A DNA stretch of 64,000 nt from NCBI RefSeq assembly GCF_019977735.1, contig NZ_AP025018.1, forward strand, positions 806,001 through 870,000, read 5' to 3'. The notes below the pieces were generated by a model. The model was not told the origin of the DNA. It saw only the letters and a list, made by a program, of their open reading frames with translations, and did not search any database. The translations under genes and the position numbers were made by a program. This stretch comes from Calothrix sp. PCC 7716. GTDB lineage: Bacteria > Cyanobacteriota > Cyanobacteriia > Cyanobacteriales > Nostocaceae. This document shows positions 45,843-55,170 of this stretch, piece after piece. How positions within the stretch are numbered: position 1 is the stretch's first letter; each line of letters begins with the position of its first letter.

Positions 45843-47141
45843 ATGTTACAGCAAAACCTAGTTGGAGAAGTACTACAGGGACATTACCAAGTAATATCGC
45901 AACTAGGTGGTGGTGGTTTTGGCGACACTTTCCTCGCAATTGATACATCTAAGTTTAATCGGCAATGTGTAGTTAAACGTCTTAAACCTCAAAATCAATC
46001 TACCATGCAGTGGGTAGAGCAGGCGTTTGAACGCGAAGCTCGGATGTTAGAAGCACTCGGTAGACATCCGCGTATTCCTGACTTGTTAGGGTTTTTTCAA
46101 GAACAGCAGGAATTCTTTTTAGTCCAAGAGTTTATTAGTGGTAGTAATCTCAGGGCACATTTAATACGTGGGCAACAATGGGATGAAAACAGGGTTATTT
46201 TTATACTGCAAAATATTTTAGAAGTTCTTGAATTCGTTCATCAGCATGGAGTCGTGCATCGCGATATTAAACCTGATAATTTAATACTCCAAAATCCGAA
46301 TAATCAAATCGTTCTTATTGACTTCGGCGCCGTCAAACAAATTAGTACGCAAGTATTTAATACTCAAGGGCAAGTAGCATCAACAACCTATGTTGTGGGT
46401 ACACAAGGTTACATGCCAATAGAACAGATGCGGGGGCATCCAATGTTGTGTAGTGATATATACGCAGTGGGGATGATTGGAATTGAAGCATTAACGGGTG
46501 TGTTTCCGCACGAGTTAGGTACTGACCCGAACACGTTTGAAGTAATTTGGCGCCCACGAGTATTGGTATCAGAAGATTTTGCGCGCGTTTTAAGTACCAT
46601 GACAGCTTATCATCCTTCGCAACGCTATCAAAACGCAACTCTTGCTTTACAGGCAATTCGTGAACTGACGCAAACAGTTTTACCATCAAGTGTCAGACAA
46701 ACTCCACCACCACAACCAGTAACTACTAATACAAATGTTCGCTATGCAGGTTTTTCAACGCGGTTTGCCGCAGATATTATCGATAAAACAATTTTGATAA
46801 TTGCCAGCTTTATGTTTGATTTTATGACAAACGGCGCCGCAAATGCTGATGGGTTTTGGGGTAGATTATTTTTTTACTACATAGTTATTGGGTTTGTCTA
46901 TGCAACAGTAATGGAAAGCTCTGCAATTCAGGGAACTGTAGGTAAAATGCTTTTGGGTATTGCGGTTACAGATGCTTCGGGAAATAGAATTACTTTTGAG
47001 CAATCAGCCAAAAGATACTTCTCAAAGATTTTATCATACATAACATTTTTGTTTGGCTTTTTTATTGCTGGATTTACGAATAAAAAACAAACCTTACACG
47101 ATATTGTTTCCAAATCTTTAGTAATTAGGAAATCAAGATGA
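45843..47141 (+). CDS. Ser/Thr protein kinase with C-terminal RDD membrane domain
   Basis: The 432-residue product starts with the kinase glycine loop (ISQLGGGGFGDTFLAID), VKRL lysine, HRDIKPDNLIL, DFGAVKQI and GYMPIEQ, so it is an active-type kinase. A Pro/Gln linker leads to an RDD domain (about residues 300-430) with several membrane helices, beginning YAGFSTRFAADIIDKTI. It likely signals at a membrane. The next gene, also RDD, overlaps it by four bases (ATGA), so they are cotranscribed and probably act together. Confidence 0.93.
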   Translation: MLQQNLVGEVLQGHYQVISQLGGGGFGDTFLAIDTSKFNRQCVVKRLKPQNQSTMQWVEQAFEREARMLEALGRHPRIPDLLGFFQEQQEFFLVQEFISGSNLRAHLIRGQQWDENRVIFILQNILEVLEFVHQHGVVHRDIKPDNLILQNPNNQIVLIDFGAVKQISTQVFNTQGQVASTTYVVGTQGYMPIEQMRGHPMLCSDIYAVGMIGIEALTGVFPHELGTDPNTFEVIWRPRVLVSEDFARVLSTMTAYHPSQRYQNATLALQAIRELTQTVLPSSVRQTPPPQPVTTNTNVRYAGFSTRFAADIIDKTILIIASFMFDFMTNGAANADGFWGRLFFYYIVIGFVYATVMESSAIQGTVGKMLLGIAVTDASGNRITFEQSAKRYFSKILSYITFLFGFFIAGFTNKKQTLHDIVSKSLVIRKSR

Positions 47142-48592
47142 CTACAATATCAACAACTCACTATGCCAGTATCGGTAAAAGATTTGTTGCTGTATTAATC
47201 GATAGTCTTTTACTACAAGTAGTGTTTTTTGTAGCTTATGGTAAACCACCTATTGGTGAAGAATTATCTACACCCAAGGGAATAGCGGCAAATGTATTAG
47301 CAACATTAATTGGTTGGGTATATTTTGCAGTTATGGAAAGTTCATCACTGCAAGCAACTTTTGGAAAACGCTTGCTATCGATTATTGTCACCGATACGGA
47401 TGGGAAAAAAATATCTTTTGGTCGCGCGACATTGAGATATTTGGGAAAATCTCTGTGGTTAATTATTTTTATTTTTGCACTAATTGTTGCCGTTAGGTCA
47501 CAAACTATTAGTGCAGGCAAAGCAAACACTGCTTACTTAGCTTTTGCCGGATTGTTAATTTTGGTATCTCTCGGTGTTGCTGTTGTTGGTTATTTAATGG
47601 CATTTTTCACACCAGAAAAGCAAGCGCTTCACGATATGATTGCTCGATGTGTAGTTGTGAATGGTGGTGGAGAACCAGTTAACATACCTTGGAAATCTTT
47701 AATTGCTCTAGCTGTGGGTTACATTATTTTAGGTCGTGTTGTGGTTGGACAATTACCTGGTACAGCTTCCACAAATACTGTATCTCCTATATCATCAAAC
47801 ACTCAAACGGCGCCAACGAATACTCCAACACCAGCACCTAATATATTTAGTGAAAACAATAATCAGCAAAATCCACTCTTTGGAGAACTACTACCAGCAA
47901 ACACCACTATATACGGAGTGTGGGAGCTAAACTTTGCCAACGGTGTTGTACAACATCAAGCTTTATTATCAATGCGCGGTACATCTGGTTTAATGGCTGT
48001 TAGGTTTCCTGGTGATAACGGTGTAACTCAAACTGTCCGACAAAATATGACGCTTTGGTCTTCTGCAAAGGGATTAGTTTTAGTAGGTAATAACCCAATT
48101 GATGTTAAAACTAATACTCCCAGTCCAACTTACGCACCTGATAATTTTTTAATTGCCACACGACCTGATAATTCGGTTGTTCTGCGTAATTACTCGCTAA
48201 GTGGCGCCAATAAATCACTAACTGAGTCTCCTGTAGAAAGAAAGTTTCTTGGTTATCCTTCTATAGGGATTAATATGGTGGAACTTACACCTGAAAAACG
48301 AAATGAAATAAATCAAAAGAATAATTTACCTCAAGTAACTAGAGATAGTGGTGTTTTGGTTTTGAGTGTAAATGCTAATTCTACAGCTTCTCGAAGTGGT
48401 GTTAAGCCTGGAGATGTAATATTGAGCATTAATGAGAATAGTGTGAGTAATGTTAAGCAGGTGCAAAATGCTATTCAGTCTAGTGGTCTGGATACGGTGT
48501 TGAATTTTAATGTTGATAGAGGGGGGGAGAGTGTGGCTTTGAGGGTTTCGGTTGGGTGTTGTTATAATCCGCAGCAAAAAGTACAAAAATGA
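47138..48592 (+). CDS. RDD membrane domain protein with C-terminal PDZ domain
   Basis: The first about 200 residues are an RDD domain (YASIGKRFVAVLIDSLLLQ) with about four membrane segments. A Thr/Pro linker follows, then a soluble middle domain of about 130 residues I cannot name, and a PDZ domain at the end (GVLVLSVNANSTASRSGVKP, GDVILSINENSV). PDZ domains bind protein C-termini. Translationally coupled to the upstream kinase, so it may be its substrate or partner. Confidence 0.88.
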   Translation: MTTISTTHYASIGKRFVAVLIDSLLLQVVFFVAYGKPPIGEELSTPKGIAANVLATLIGWVYFAVMESSSLQATFGKRLLSIIVTDTDGKKISFGRATLRYLGKSLWLIIFIFALIVAVRSQTISAGKANTAYLAFAGLLILVSLGVAVVGYLMAFFTPEKQALHDMIARCVVVNGGGEPVNIPWKSLIALAVGYIILGRVVVGQLPGTASTNTVSPISSNTQTAPTNTPTPAPNIFSENNNQQNPLFGELLPANTTIYGVWELNFANGVVQHQALLSMRGTSGLMAVRFPGDNGVTQTVRQNMTLWSSAKGLVLVGNNPIDVKTNTPSPTYAPDNFLIATRPDNSVVLRNYSLSGANKSLTESPVERKFLGYPSIGINMVELTPEKRNEINQKNNLPQVTRDSGVLVLSVNANSTASRSGVKPGDVILSINENSVSNVKQVQNAIQSSGLDTVLNFNVDRGGESVALRVSVGCCYNPQQKVQK

Positions 48593-48614
48593 TATAAAGC
48601 ACAGGCAAGGATGC

Positions 48615-50297
48615 CTATGCTACGTGGGAGGTATGGCGCCAAAGCATGTGTAATTTATTTGCGGGCATGGTTAGATATAGAATGTCTCCTGGGCATAAAT
48701 TGGTTTTGAGTAAATCCCAACCGTGTAATGTTTGATTATTGGTTTCAAGGTATAGGGGTACGCAGTCGGCTAACATTGCGGCATCTTGAACTTTTAGACA
48801 GCAGAAGGGATGGGTAATAGATATGGAAGTTGCTAAAGCTACCCAAAGACTATCTCTGGTAATACCGTTACCGAGAATGCGTCCACCCAAACTAGCAGCA
48901 GCAAATGCAGGCGCCGCGAGTTCTGCGGGACTGAGTACTGCGTCAAAGTCAAATACCTGCTGTGCCATTCTCGCAAAGTCTGGGTCTGCGTAGCGAACTA
49001 TTATTGGTGCAGTTGGTTTAATTCCTTTAGCATTTAGAGCTATTTCTAAATTAGTGGCATCGTTACCACTAACTGCTAATAGTGCTGCAGAATTTTCTAA
49101 ATTGGCGCCTTGCAACATCGTTGGAAAAGTTGCATCACCGTTAATTACTGGTATTCCCCATCTGCGAGCATTATTAATAAAGCGGTTGTTTGCGTCGGGT
49201 TCAATAACAACTACTTCGTGTCCGCTTTCATGCAGAGTTTGAACAATTTTTATACCAGTACCACTGAGTCCACACACTATATAGTGGTTACGTGGAGGTA
49301 CGCGCGCTGCATCTAAGAATTCTCGAAACCTAGTACCCAAAACAAAGTCGTTGAGAAGCGCGTATAGTAAACCAATTACGCCGGCGCCTACAAGCATCAT
49401 AATTACAGTAAATAATTTGATGCTAGTAGAAGCGTGTTCAACAACTTTATCGTTACCACCGGCGCCTGTTATCATCCCCACGGCAAAATACAATGCATCA
49501 ACAATTGAAACATTAGTACTGGTAGATGTATAAATAAATGTGGCAAACAGAACAATAGCTGCGAGTGCTGTAGTCATAGCAATTAGCGGGCTAGCATGTT
49601 CTTGGAAGCGCTGTATGTTAGTGATGATTTTGAGAAATTTAGCAATTATTGACCTGCGCTTCGAGCGTACTTTTGGTTTAGTGCCAACAATAATTCTGTC
49701 CCCTTCGCGCAAACGTCGTCTTTCTAAAACTGCTGAAACTAAATCTTTATCGCCATCTACAGGTAAATAATAAATTAGCATTCGCGAACGATTTTCCCAC
49801 AAATCATCTATTTGGCGCCCGTGCCAAGGATGTTTGTTATCTATATATTCTTCGTGAATAGGCCAAGTTTGTTCAAACAGCTTGATATGTCCAACCGTTT
49901 TACTACCTAACGCAGTAAAAGCAAATACAGGCGCCGCCAAACCTGCGACACTCATACTCATATGGTTAGGCAAAGTTTGGTCAAGACGTTCACCCAAACT
50001 AGTATTAAAAAAGCGATTAATAATACGAATATTAGGATTTAGAACGCGCGCTTGCATAGTCACCGACAAATTAATAGCATCATCGGGACCAGCTATTACC
50101 AAAGTGTGTGCGCTTTCAATACCCGCTGCTTTCAACGTCGCAGCAGTATGTAAATTACCAATAATCACATCATGTCCCGTTTCCCCAGGAATAGGGCGCT
50201 GATGAATACCCACCACCATTGCACCCTGCTGACGGAGTAAACGAAACACTTTATATCCAGTGCGTCCTAAGCCACAAACAATAATACGTGGTTTCAT
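48615..50297 (-). CDS. Two-RCK potassium channel-like protein with unusual selectivity filter
   Basis: The ATG at 50297 is preferred over TTG at 50309. The protein has an N-terminal TrkA-N/RCK domain (RIIVCGLGRTGYKVFRLL), two membrane helices (about 250-270 and 310-335) around a pore-like segment, and a second RCK domain (YIVCGLSGTGIKIVQTL, VVVIEPDANN). RCK domains bind NAD or nucleotides and gate K+ flux. The pore reads ITGAGGND where channels have T-V-G-Y-G-D, so ion selectivity is doubtful. Confidence 0.87.
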   Translation of the reverse strand: MKPRIIVCGLGRTGYKVFRLLRQQGAMVVGIHQRPIPGETGHDVIIGNLHTAATLKAAGIESAHTLVIAGPDDAINLSVTMQARVLNPNIRIINRFFNTSLGERLDQTLPNHMSMSVAGLAAPVFAFTALGSKTVGHIKLFEQTWPIHEEYIDNKHPWHGRQIDDLWENRSRMLIYYLPVDGDKDLVSAVLERRRLREGDRIIVGTKPKVRSKRRSIIAKFLKIITNIQRFQEHASPLIAMTTALAAIVLFATFIYTSTSTNVSIVDALYFAVGMITGAGGNDKVVEHASTSIKLFTVIMMLVGAGVIGLLYALLNDFVLGTRFREFLDAARVPPRNHYIVCGLSGTGIKIVQTLHESGHEVVVIEPDANNRFINNARRWGIPVINGDATFPTMLQGANLENSAALLAVSGNDATNLEIALNAKGIKPTAPIIVRYADPDFARMAQQVFDFDAVLSPAELAAPAFAAASLGGRILGNGITRDSLWVALATSISITHPFCCLKVQDAAMLADCVPLYLETNNQTLHGWDLLKTNLCPGDILYLTMPANKLHMLWRHTSHVA

Positions 50298-50451
50298 AGT
50301 CAGCAGCAATAGTAAAGAGAAGCTGCCTCAAATATTGATTATTAATATTTTTACTTGTTTCTCAATCAGGTTACTGTAACTGCAAACACTTAATATAAAA
50401 GGATAAATTTCTCTTGTCTTATCTTGTAGAATTAATTTTATTGTGGAACGG

Positions 50452-50560
50452 GCATCCCTGCCCGTTAATTAAAAAAGTAGCTTAATAGTTAATTTGATAC
50501 AGTGGCTTGATAGTTGATTTGAAAGAGGGGGGCGGGCTTTCTATGCCCGCTCCACAAGAG
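50452..50560. repeat. Two GGGCATCC-type palindromes between genes
   Basis: TGTGGAACGGGCATCCCTGC (from 50453) and a second unit at 50527-50556 (GGGCGGGC...GCCCGCTCCACAAG) flank a spacer containing a near-repeat of TAGTTAATTTGATA / TAGTTGATTTGAAA. These belong to the family that forms the tail of the methyltransferase gene. The rest of the 356-base gap shows nothing. Confidence 0.7.
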
Positions 50561-50653
50561 AGAGCATCTGTAAAAATACTATTCTTATTGCGGAATCAAG
50601 TTCCAGTGCATTGTATATAATTATATACATATAAATATAAGCACATAAACAAT

Positions 50654-51127
50654 ATGCCAAATTTATTTATACATAATAGTTCTAAGTATATTGTTCACAA
50701 CAACAAAACTAATATAGAAACAATTATACTTTCTCAGGTAAATACTCAACCAACCCAACCTTCTAGCTCTGATATAGTTTCAATTTTCTCTCTAATTATT
50801 CCAATATTTGTCATTGGTATATTTGCCACAATTTTTGGCTTATTTGGTTTTGCAATTTATAAAGGCATATCCACCGCAGCACATAATAAGAAACAGCCAA
50901 TAATTAACCGAGAAGCAAAAGTAGTAAGTAAACGACAACATGTTTCAGGAGGAGCAGGAGATACCAGCACATCAACTCATTACTACATCACTTTTGAATT
51001 TACTGATGGTAATCGCGAAGAATTTGCTTTGAATAGTCGTGAATATGGATTAATTGCAGAAGGGGATACAGGGACACTTCATTCACAAGGAACCTGGTAT
51101 AAAGAATTTAAGCGTCATATAAATTAA
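50654..51127 (+). CDS. DUF2500 membrane protein
   Basis: The 157-residue product has a polar N-terminus, one membrane helix (about 46-70, IFSLIIPIFVIGIFATIFGL), and a soluble C-terminal domain with the DUF2500 pattern (AKVVSKRQHVSGG, THYYITFEFTDGNREEFAL, YGLIAEGDTGTLHSQGT). Function of the family is unknown. Confidence 0.85.
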   Translation: MPNLFIHNSSKYIVHNNKTNIETIILSQVNTQPTQPSSSDIVSIFSLIIPIFVIGIFATIFGLFGFAIYKGISTAAHNKKQPIINREAKVVSKRQHVSGGAGDTSTSTHYYITFEFTDGNREEFALNSREYGLIAEGDTGTLHSQGTWYKEFKRHIN

Positions 51128-51419
51128 GCATGTATTAAGATGATTTCTTAGGCGCCTTAAGTTTTCATTCTCGTTCCTTGAGCAGCGTGTATATAAAATT
51201 ACTTGTATATTGTTAAACTAGAATACAATTTATTAACTCAACGTTTCTGAGTTCTAGAAATGAAGCCATAAATTAAGAATGAGAATGATTATTGAATAAT
51301 TATAGTAAATTTTTTATAAAATAATTTTAACTGATTCAGGAAAGTGTTATATTGGGTTCAATACTGAATGAAAAAATCAAGTGAATCATTAAAATTGATA
51401 ATTAGTAACTTTCTCGCCT

Positions 51420-52055
51420 ATGGCTATCCTAAATGCTCGAAATTTATCACTTGAAGAAGTTCACCGTATTTTTGGCTATCAAAAAGAATACGCTGAGTCA
51501 TTTAACGCTTTATTATTATTGGAAGATTTAACTGAAGTCGAACAACAAGAACTTTTACAAATTCAAGAAGATTTTGATAGATATCTTAGCTCAGGCAAAG
51601 TTTCAGAAGGACAAGTAAAGTTTCTTGCCATAGCGCCATTAATGCGATTAGCTAGATTTTATCGTGACCCTATTGAAATTAGACTAGAAGAAGATATAGC
51701 TGATATTAAGATTGAAGACGAGGATACCATAATTACTGGAAGAATGGATATTTTAGCTGTGAATAAGGCTAAAACATCTAAGAATAAAGCATACTTTTTG
51801 ACATTGATAATTGAGGCGAAGAACAGTCAGATTGATGTTTTGGTCGGACTTCCACAATTACTAACATATATAAATGAAAGTTTAAGTTCTCAAGAATCAG
51901 TTTGGGGATTGGTAACAAACGGTAGAAGTTACCAGTTTGTATATATCCAGCACGGAAATCCCCCAGTTTATCAAATTTTACCTGAATTAAATTTAATGGA
52001 ACGCGCGCGCTCTGTAATACTGCTACAAGTTCTCAAAGCAATTTGTTTGTTGTAA
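51420..52055 (+). CDS. PD-(D/E)XK nuclease-like protein
   Basis: The 211-residue product has a charged helical N-terminus and a domain with ITGRMDILAV (Asp), then LTLIIEAKNSQ (Glu-x-Lys), the pair of metal ligands of restriction-type nucleases. The following LPQLLTYI, VWGLVTNGRSYQFVYI completes the fold. Similar proteins in cyanobacteria are annotated as type I restriction R subunit-like; here there is no helicase or methylase. It may be a free-standing nuclease of unknown target. Confidence 0.8.
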   Translation: MAILNARNLSLEEVHRIFGYQKEYAESFNALLLLEDLTEVEQQELLQIQEDFDRYLSSGKVSEGQVKFLAIAPLMRLARFYRDPIEIRLEEDIADIKIEDEDTIITGRMDILAVNKAKTSKNKAYFLTLIIEAKNSQIDVLVGLPQLLTYINESLSSQESVWGLVTNGRSYQFVYIQHGNPPVYQILPELNLMERARSVILLQVLKAICLL

Positions 52056-52095
52056 TGTTTAAATTTTAATCCCCATTATCAAGGGGTAGCTCCTA

Positions 52096-52150
52096 ACTTG
52101 CACATTTTAAAATCCTATATATAGCAAGGGTTTCAGAAAGATGTGCAAGT
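52096..52150. repeat. ACTTGCACAT / ATGTGCAAGT inverted repeat
   Basis: Perfect 10 bp arms at 52096-52105 and 52141-52150 surround CCTATATATAGCAAGGG-like DNA, and CCTATAT recurs just after the right arm. The element looks like part of a small palindromic repeat. It is in the short gap before the LtrA fragment. Confidence 0.6.
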
Positions 52151-52223
52151 CCTATATTTTACTGGAGCGCGAAGGGCGCCAGTCGGAGGCTCACATCTTG
52201 CAGCATTTTCAACAAGCCCAAAG

Positions 52224-52288
52224 AAACCGGGCAACAGTCACGAAAAATCAACGTTTTATCGCAACATTTTTGGCAAGAAGCCCGGTTT
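52224..52288. repeat. AAACCGGGC / GCCCGGTTT inverted repeat at the LtrA breakpoint
   Basis: The 9 bp arms at 52224-52232 and 52280-52288 match the 22304-22369 family. The right part overlaps the 3' end of the truncated LtrA gene and encodes its last residues. Confidence 0.7.
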
Positions 52289-52738
52289 ATATACCTGGTG
52301 CAAGATGTCAGGTGTAGTTAAAGGACGCGCTTCTGGTATATAACTACCCGCACGTACATATTCAATTACCAGTACAATTCTACTCAAAGCATAAGACATT
52401 GCAAATCCTGCCGAGTTTTCACTTAAACCGTGGTGTATATTTACAGCCATAGCTGCGGCTGTAAGCATTTGTAAACCAACGAGTAAACGGCGCCCAATAT
52501 CATCACTATCAAAGCGATTCGCGTACATCGTCGTCCCTATCCACGACCACCACACAGGTATAAACAAAAAAACAAATCCTAAAAACCCCGATATCGAAAT
52601 ATCTTCTTTCAGGTTATGAGCGAGTTGTGAAACTGCCACTACAAACACTAAATCATAAAACAGTTCCAGCCAAGTCGCGCGTCGTTCCGATTCTTCTTCG
52701 CTAGTACGCAAACGCGGTGGTTGTAGAATATTTGCCAT
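52256..52738 (-). pseudogene. Truncated low-temperature-requirement A (LtrA) membrane protein
   Basis: The first about 140 residues match LtrA: RATWLELFYDLVFVVAVSQL, then FIPVWWSWIGTTMYANRF and a helix pair. Full-length LtrA has about 380-400 residues and many membrane helices; the rest is missing. The last about 24 residues (from ARPLTTPDIL on) are encoded by a dispersed repeat, so the repeat marks the break. Confidence 0.8.
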
Positions 52739-52821
52739 TGTGCCAATTTGCTAGTAGTTTGTTATTTTTTAACATTTAGACACAATAATTGTGAAAAACG
52801 CATCTCGCGTTCCTACTGCCT

Positions 52822-53085
52822 TCAGATATGTAATTTTCCTAACATATTATCTTTAAGTAAACGTTCCAGAACTTCTACACGATGTTCTACACCTTGCAGA
52901 GCGTCTACACGGTGTTTTAATTCCAGCACATCTACTTTTTCGTTTTCGTTCAGGTAATCATCAATCCAATTCAAGATAACATCCGTGATTGTTTTCCCCT
53001 CCTGCTCAACCTTGCTTGCAAATTTACTCTTCACTGCTGGGTCTATTTGAACCTGGATAAAAATCCTCTCTTTTTTGCCTGCCAT
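52822..53085 (-). CDS. Ribbon-helix-helix-like small protein
   Basis: The 87-residue product has a strand-helix-helix N-terminus (RIFIQVQIDPAVKSKFA, then GKTITDVILNWIDDYL) like ribbon-helix-helix DNA binders of plasmids and antitoxins, followed by a short coiled coil with HRV repeats. It may repress a neighbouring promoter. No toxin gene is beside it. Confidence 0.65.
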   Translation of the reverse strand: MAGKKERIFIQVQIDPAVKSKFASKVEQEGKTITDVILNWIDDYLNENEKVDVLELKHRVDALQGVEHRVEVLERLLKDNMLGKLHI

Positions 53086-53346
53086 AATTTACACCATCAA
53101 TGCCGTTTACTCCCAAACTAGCAATCTCTAGCAGTAATGACAAGCGTATTGATTTTAGTATTGACAAAATAATGATAGTATCATTACAATTTAAAGGTGT
53201 TGAGCATTCATTGGATATTTTTCGTTTAAAACACCATGCGTGCTGAATTTAGTTACCGATGTCAAGTTAGTTGTAGTACATGAGCTACTGTTAACTTATG
53301 TGCTTTTAGCTAGATATTCGGGTGTATTTACTGGCTTTCTTAGAAT

Positions 53347-53532
53347 ATGAAACAACCAACTTCAGAGCAATTTAGGGCAACTTATACAATTAGCTCTTGG
53401 CTAACTAAAATGTACTTGCCCATTTACCTTGTAACTTTCGACCAACGTAATGACAGAGTGGTAATTATTGCGGGAGAGCAGACAGTTATTACAATAAAAA
53501 AACAAGGAGAGTTAATTTATGAGCAACCCTAA
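53347..53532 (+). CDS. Small cyanobacterial protein, DUF6888-like
   Basis: The 61-residue product (SSWLTKMYLPIYLVTFDQRN, VVIIAGEQTVITI) resembles a family of short cyanobacterial proteins that occur in pairs with a second small protein. It overlaps its partner by 14 bases, consistent with translational coupling. Possibly a toxin-antitoxin-like pair; no activity is known to me. Confidence 0.6.
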   Translation: MKQPTSEQFRATYTISSWLTKMYLPIYLVTFDQRNDRVVIIAGEQTVITIKKQGELIYEQP

Positions 53533-53701
53533 CTTTGAAGCAATGACCACCAAGGAATTGCGGGCTTATGTTTTAGAGCATCGTGATGACCAACTTGCAA
53601 TTTACGAGCTTGCTAACCGTGTTGAAGCTTCGGGGATAAGGCTAAAATCTCTAGATGAGTTACCGCAGATTATTGAGCGCGGGCGCCAAGAAAATCAATA
53701 G
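53519..53701 (+). CDS. Small cyanobacterial protein, DUF6887-like
   Basis: The 60-residue product begins NPNFEAMTTKELRAYVLEHR, the typical opening of the partner family, and is acidic and helical. It overlaps the upstream small gene by 14 bases. AAGGAGAG lies upstream of the ATG. Confidence 0.65.
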   Translation: MSNPNFEAMTTKELRAYVLEHRDDQLAIYELANRVEASGIRLKSLDELPQIIERGRQENQ

Positions 53702-53722
53702 TTTGTTTAAAGTCTAGGCGCC

Positions 53723-54787
53723 TTGAAGTCGAAACTTTACGTTTGCTTTGTGGCGCCTACTGTTAATCCAGACAAGCTTCTTTCAAATGCAATGCAAATT
53801 GTAGAGAGAGCAAATGATGTAATTGCGAATGAACAAACGCTAAGGACTTTGCCAGCAGAAAGTCAGAAAGTGATTTTGAAAAATTCTATTAGCCCTTTAC
53901 CACTTCATAAAACTTTAGTGCTATTAGAACAAATTCAAACTTTGGCTGATAGTTCCTGTTTAAATCATTTACTACTAGCGCTAGCGTCATCTGTAATTAC
54001 CAGTGTCAGTAATCTTAAGTTTAGACCAGAAGTTTGTGTTAGTAAGAAGCTAAAAGATGATGCTGCTGTTGTAGAAGCATGGTTTTCTGTAGTTAATGTA
54101 ATGGCAGAAGACCTGCGTAAATTACAAATTTGCCATTCTACACCAGCTATTGTTCAAAACGCTGATTCTCGAAATATCTCTACGAGTTTAATGGCAAATT
54201 CTCTAGATGCAGTAATTACATCGCCACCGTACCCTAATGAAAAGGATTATACCCGTACCACTCGATTAGAATCGGTGTTATTAGGTTTTATTCAAAGTAA
54301 AGCTGAGTTGCGGTTATTAAAAGAAGGTTTGATACGTTCCAATACTCGAAATGTTTTCAAAGTCGATACAGATGATATATGGGTATCGAAACATTTAGAA
54401 ATTCAGCAAATTGCTAACGAGATTGAAAAACGTCGAATAGAACTAGGTAAAACAAGCGGGTTTGAGCGACTTTATCATCGAACTGTAAAATTATATTTTG
54501 GAGGGATGGCAAAGCATTTAGCTGATTTAAGATATATTTTACGTCCCGGCGCCCAACTTGCTTACATAGTTGGCGACCAGAAATCTTTTTTACAAGTGAT
54601 GATTCGCACAGGTTCCATATTAGCTGATATAGCTCAAGGTTTGGGTTATGAAGTAGTTGGAATTGATTTATTTCGTACACGCTTATCTACAACAACAAAA
54701 GAACAAATGCGAGAAGAAGTTGTTTTGCTTCGCTGGTCAGGAAAAATGCCATTAAATAGTTACCCATTCAGTGATAAAGTTTTGTAA
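53723..54787 (+). pseudogene. N-terminally truncated DNA methyltransferase
   Basis: The 354 codons retain the amino-methyltransferase motif IV TSPPYPNEKDYTR, the region KTSGFERLYHRTVKLYFGG, and LRPGAQLAYIVGDQ, IDLFRTRLSTTTKEQ. In this family the SAM-binding motif I (DPFxGSGT) precedes this part and is missing here; the frame starts with a TTG after a stop and opens in the middle of a domain. It is followed at once by an endonuclease stub, so this is a decayed restriction-modification locus. Confidence 0.75.
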
Positions 54788-54912
54788 TGAAAGCCTCTAA
54801 CCGTTACGAACAAATAATTGAGCGTATTTTCCTTTCTAAATATCAAGAAGGGATAAGCGAAGTAGATTTTGTACGGCAAGATATTATCTCAAGATTAAAA
54901 TTTTATTTTTAA
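54787..54912 (+). pseudogene. Stub of a restriction-endonuclease-like gene
   Basis: A 41-codon frame whose ATG overlaps the stop of the methyltransferase remnant (TAATG). It reads SNRYEQIIERIFLSKYQEGI then EVDFVRQDI, the start of a nuclease family that usually follows such methyltransferases, but ends after about 40 residues, when the full protein has several hundred. Confidence 0.6.
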
Positions 54913-55119
54913 ATGCGACAAGTTGTTTTACTAGATGCTAATCCGTTATCACAAGTCACTCACCCAAAAATCAAGCCCGAAGTAAGAAATTGGATGCAAT
55001 TTCTGAAAGATAATAATATTGCTTTAAAAGCGCCTGAGATTTCTGCTTATGAAATCAGACGGGAATTAGTAAGGCAAAGTAATAACCAAAGTCTTGAGAG
55101 ACTTAACTTATTTTTATGA
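54913..55119 (+). pseudogene. Truncated PIN-domain (VapC-like) nuclease
   Basis: The 68 codons match the start of PIN-like proteins (VVLLDANPLSQVTHP with the first acidic residue, then ISAYEIRRELVRQ with the second). The remaining half with further acidic residues is missing. A GGATGCC-type repeat begins right after the break (55114-55141). Confidence 0.7.
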
Positions 55120-55141
55120 ATCTACAGGCAGGGATGCCTGT
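55114..55141. repeat. CAGGCAGGGATGCCTGTTCC palindrome
   Basis: Member of the GGGCATCC family at the breakpoint of the PIN-domain fragment. Confidence 0.65.
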
Positions 55142-55170
55142 TCCACAAAACACAAGACACAAGTCACAAG

